This document shows positions 46,425 to 46,969 of a stretch of 46,969 nucleotides of DNA, piece after piece. The stretch's first letter is position 1, and the number at the start of each line of letters is the position of its first letter. The translations under genes were made by a program, and so were the position numbers. Source of the stretch: Verrucomicrobiota bacterium (GTDB lineage Bacteria; Verrucomicrobiota; Verrucomicrobiia; JABWAM01); assembly GCA_023269615.1 (NCBI GenBank), contig JAHFSY010000035.1:1-46969 (forward strand), written 5' to 3'. A model generated the notes under the pieces. The model saw nothing but the letters and a program-made list of their open reading frames with translations. It was not told the origin of the DNA and made no database searches.

Positions 46425-46969
46425 AGCGTGTGGCCGGTCCAGACCCAGACCGAATTCCCAAATCGCTGGAGGATGGCGTCACGCAACGAGTCCGATTCCC
46501 GCTCGGATTGAAGGATGGCCATCATGGTCGAGCCACTGCCGCACATCATGGCACCGGTCACGCTTGGATGCGTGGAAAGAAAATCCTTTGCCAGCTTGAG
46601 GATTGGGAATTTTCGGAAAACGGGGGTTTCCAGATCGTTGTGAAGGGGGAGGGCGGATTTGAGATTTGAGATTTGAGATTTGAGATTCGGAAGAGAGGAG
46701 AGGAAGGTTGAGATTCGGGCGTTGGATTCCCGGGCTTTTGCCGCGTCAAGCTTCAGGTTTTTGTAGGCCCAGGCGGTGGCGCTGCCGAAACCGAAGTTCA
46801 TGAGGAGCAGCGGGAGTGAGGCGGGAAAGGGGACGGGGGTGATGATTTCGCCGCGTCCCTCGCTCAGCGCCGGTTTGTTTCGGATGAAGAAGGCGGTGTC
46901 GGATCCAAATTCTGCGGCGAGTTTTTCGAGGGCGTCATCGGGAAGGTTGAGATTCCAAAGCTGGTTCAA
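46418..46969 (-). CDS. ispE: 4-diphosphocytidyl-2-C-methyl-D-erythritol kinase, C-terminal part (5' end beyond window)
   Basis: IspE phosphorylates CDP-methylerythritol in the non-mevalonate isoprenoid pathway. The frame is open to the window edge; the first visible residues LNQLWNLNLPDDALEKLAAE follow directly after the GHMP kinase ATP motif (GGGSSNAA-type), which lies outside. Visible are FGSDTAFFI, the central substrate part GFGSATAWAYKN, LHNDLE and the C-terminal GHMP motif MMCGSGSTMMAIL. Eleven residues ([11 protein letters not shown]) before LHNDLE are encoded by a heptamer repeat shared with hisF and are foreign to the family. The first codon in the window should not be taken as the true start. 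Confidence 0.92.
   Translation of the reverse strand: MNQLWNLNLPDDALEKLAAEFGSDTAFFIRNKPALSEGRGEIITPVPFPASLPLLLMNFGFGSATAWAYKNLKLDAAKARESNARISTFLSSLPNLKSQISNLKSALPLHNDLETPVFRKFPILKLAKDFLSTHPSVTGAMMCGSGSTMMAILQSERESDSLRDAILQRFGNSVWVWTGHTLQ
46655..46687. repeat. heptameric tandem repeat (AATCTCA)n inside ispE
   Basis: On the coding strand four and a half AATCTCA units lie in frame and encode [10 protein letters not shown]. Thirty-two bases are identical to the run in hisF (17658-17691). The reading frame relative to the repeat differs from hisF only in where it enters the seven-residue cycle. Confidence 0.92.

Noticed and set aside
1..46969. Search for tRNA, rRNA, riboswitch and prophage features
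   Set aside because: No cloverleaf with a CCA end, no conserved rRNA segment, no riboswitch core and no phage structural or integrase gene was recognised by eye. Short ncRNAs cannot be excluded without a covariance search.

Overview
The window is about 47 kb of a moderately GC-rich bacterial chromosome, most probably from a member of the Verrucomicrobiota. The best pointer is the 51-residue basic protein at 3286-3441, which looks like the small basic protein family shared by Verrucomicrobia and Chlamydiae. Long genes with many 4-bp start/stop overlaps (ATGA or GTGA), few strong Shine-Dalgarno sequences and many palindromic intergenic repeats agree with this. No rRNA or tRNA gene, prophage, IS transposase or CRISPR array was seen.

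Layout. 1-1600: the end of a membrane transporter gene, an addiction-module antitoxin overlapped by an unrecognised gene, and a small membrane protein. 1.7-4.3 kb: mnmA, cutA, the small basic protein and an RsuA/RluB-type pseudouridine synthase. 4.4-10 kb (minus strand): an SGNH hydrolase-like protein, a Fur-family regulator, a very large DUF4349-type anti-sigma factor and its ECF sigma factor. 10-14 kb (minus): a DUF4160/DUF2442 pair, an alpha/beta hydrolase, a histone-deacetylase-like amidohydrolase with a decayed second copy of its 3' end nearby, and a RelE-like toxin/antitoxin pair. 14-22 kb (minus): an enolase-superfamily OSBS/NSAR-like enzyme, trpE, hisI, hisF, a GH20-like protein and malQ. 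22-25 kb (plus): SEC-C mini-protein, PHP protein, HAD phosphatase and Gfo/Idh/MocA oxidoreductase, mostly translationally coupled. 25-31 kb: a secreted propeller-like protein, an HpaI-type aldolase, a sigma/anti-sigma/HtrA-like triad, a nucleoside phosphorylase-like protein and a DUF6941-like protein. 31-36 kb: clpB and a hybrid histidine kinase. 36.3-46.4 kb: a cytochrome c oxidase cluster of 13 genes, from a cupredoxin through coxA-coxC-coxD-two small membrane genes-coxB-ctaA-ctaB-ABC transporter-Sco-DUF420. The window closes inside ispE.

The unusual content lies mostly between the genes. I can separate several families: (i) a REP/BIME family with a GTAG head and a CGTTC-GCAA-GAACG hairpin, present as three complete 57-bp pairs and four single copies, whose GTAG supplies the TAG stop codon of two genes; (ii) nested palindromes with CAGGATT-type outer arms and perfect 26-28 bp inner arms, two of which bracket the GH20 gene and differ only by compensated changes; (iii) GGTAGGGCG-type, GCGCCTCTTGCGGCC-type and other inverted repeats; (iv) heptameric short tandem repeats, one of which has entered the reading frames of both hisF and ispE.

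Other points of interest are an HtrA-like protein that has lost two of three catalytic residues and sits in a sigma/anti-sigma operon, an anti-sigma factor with repeated DUF4349-like domains and a secretin-like motif, a CRP-type operator just upstream of the oxidase promoter, and an oxidase subunit I that lacks the K-channel lysine.
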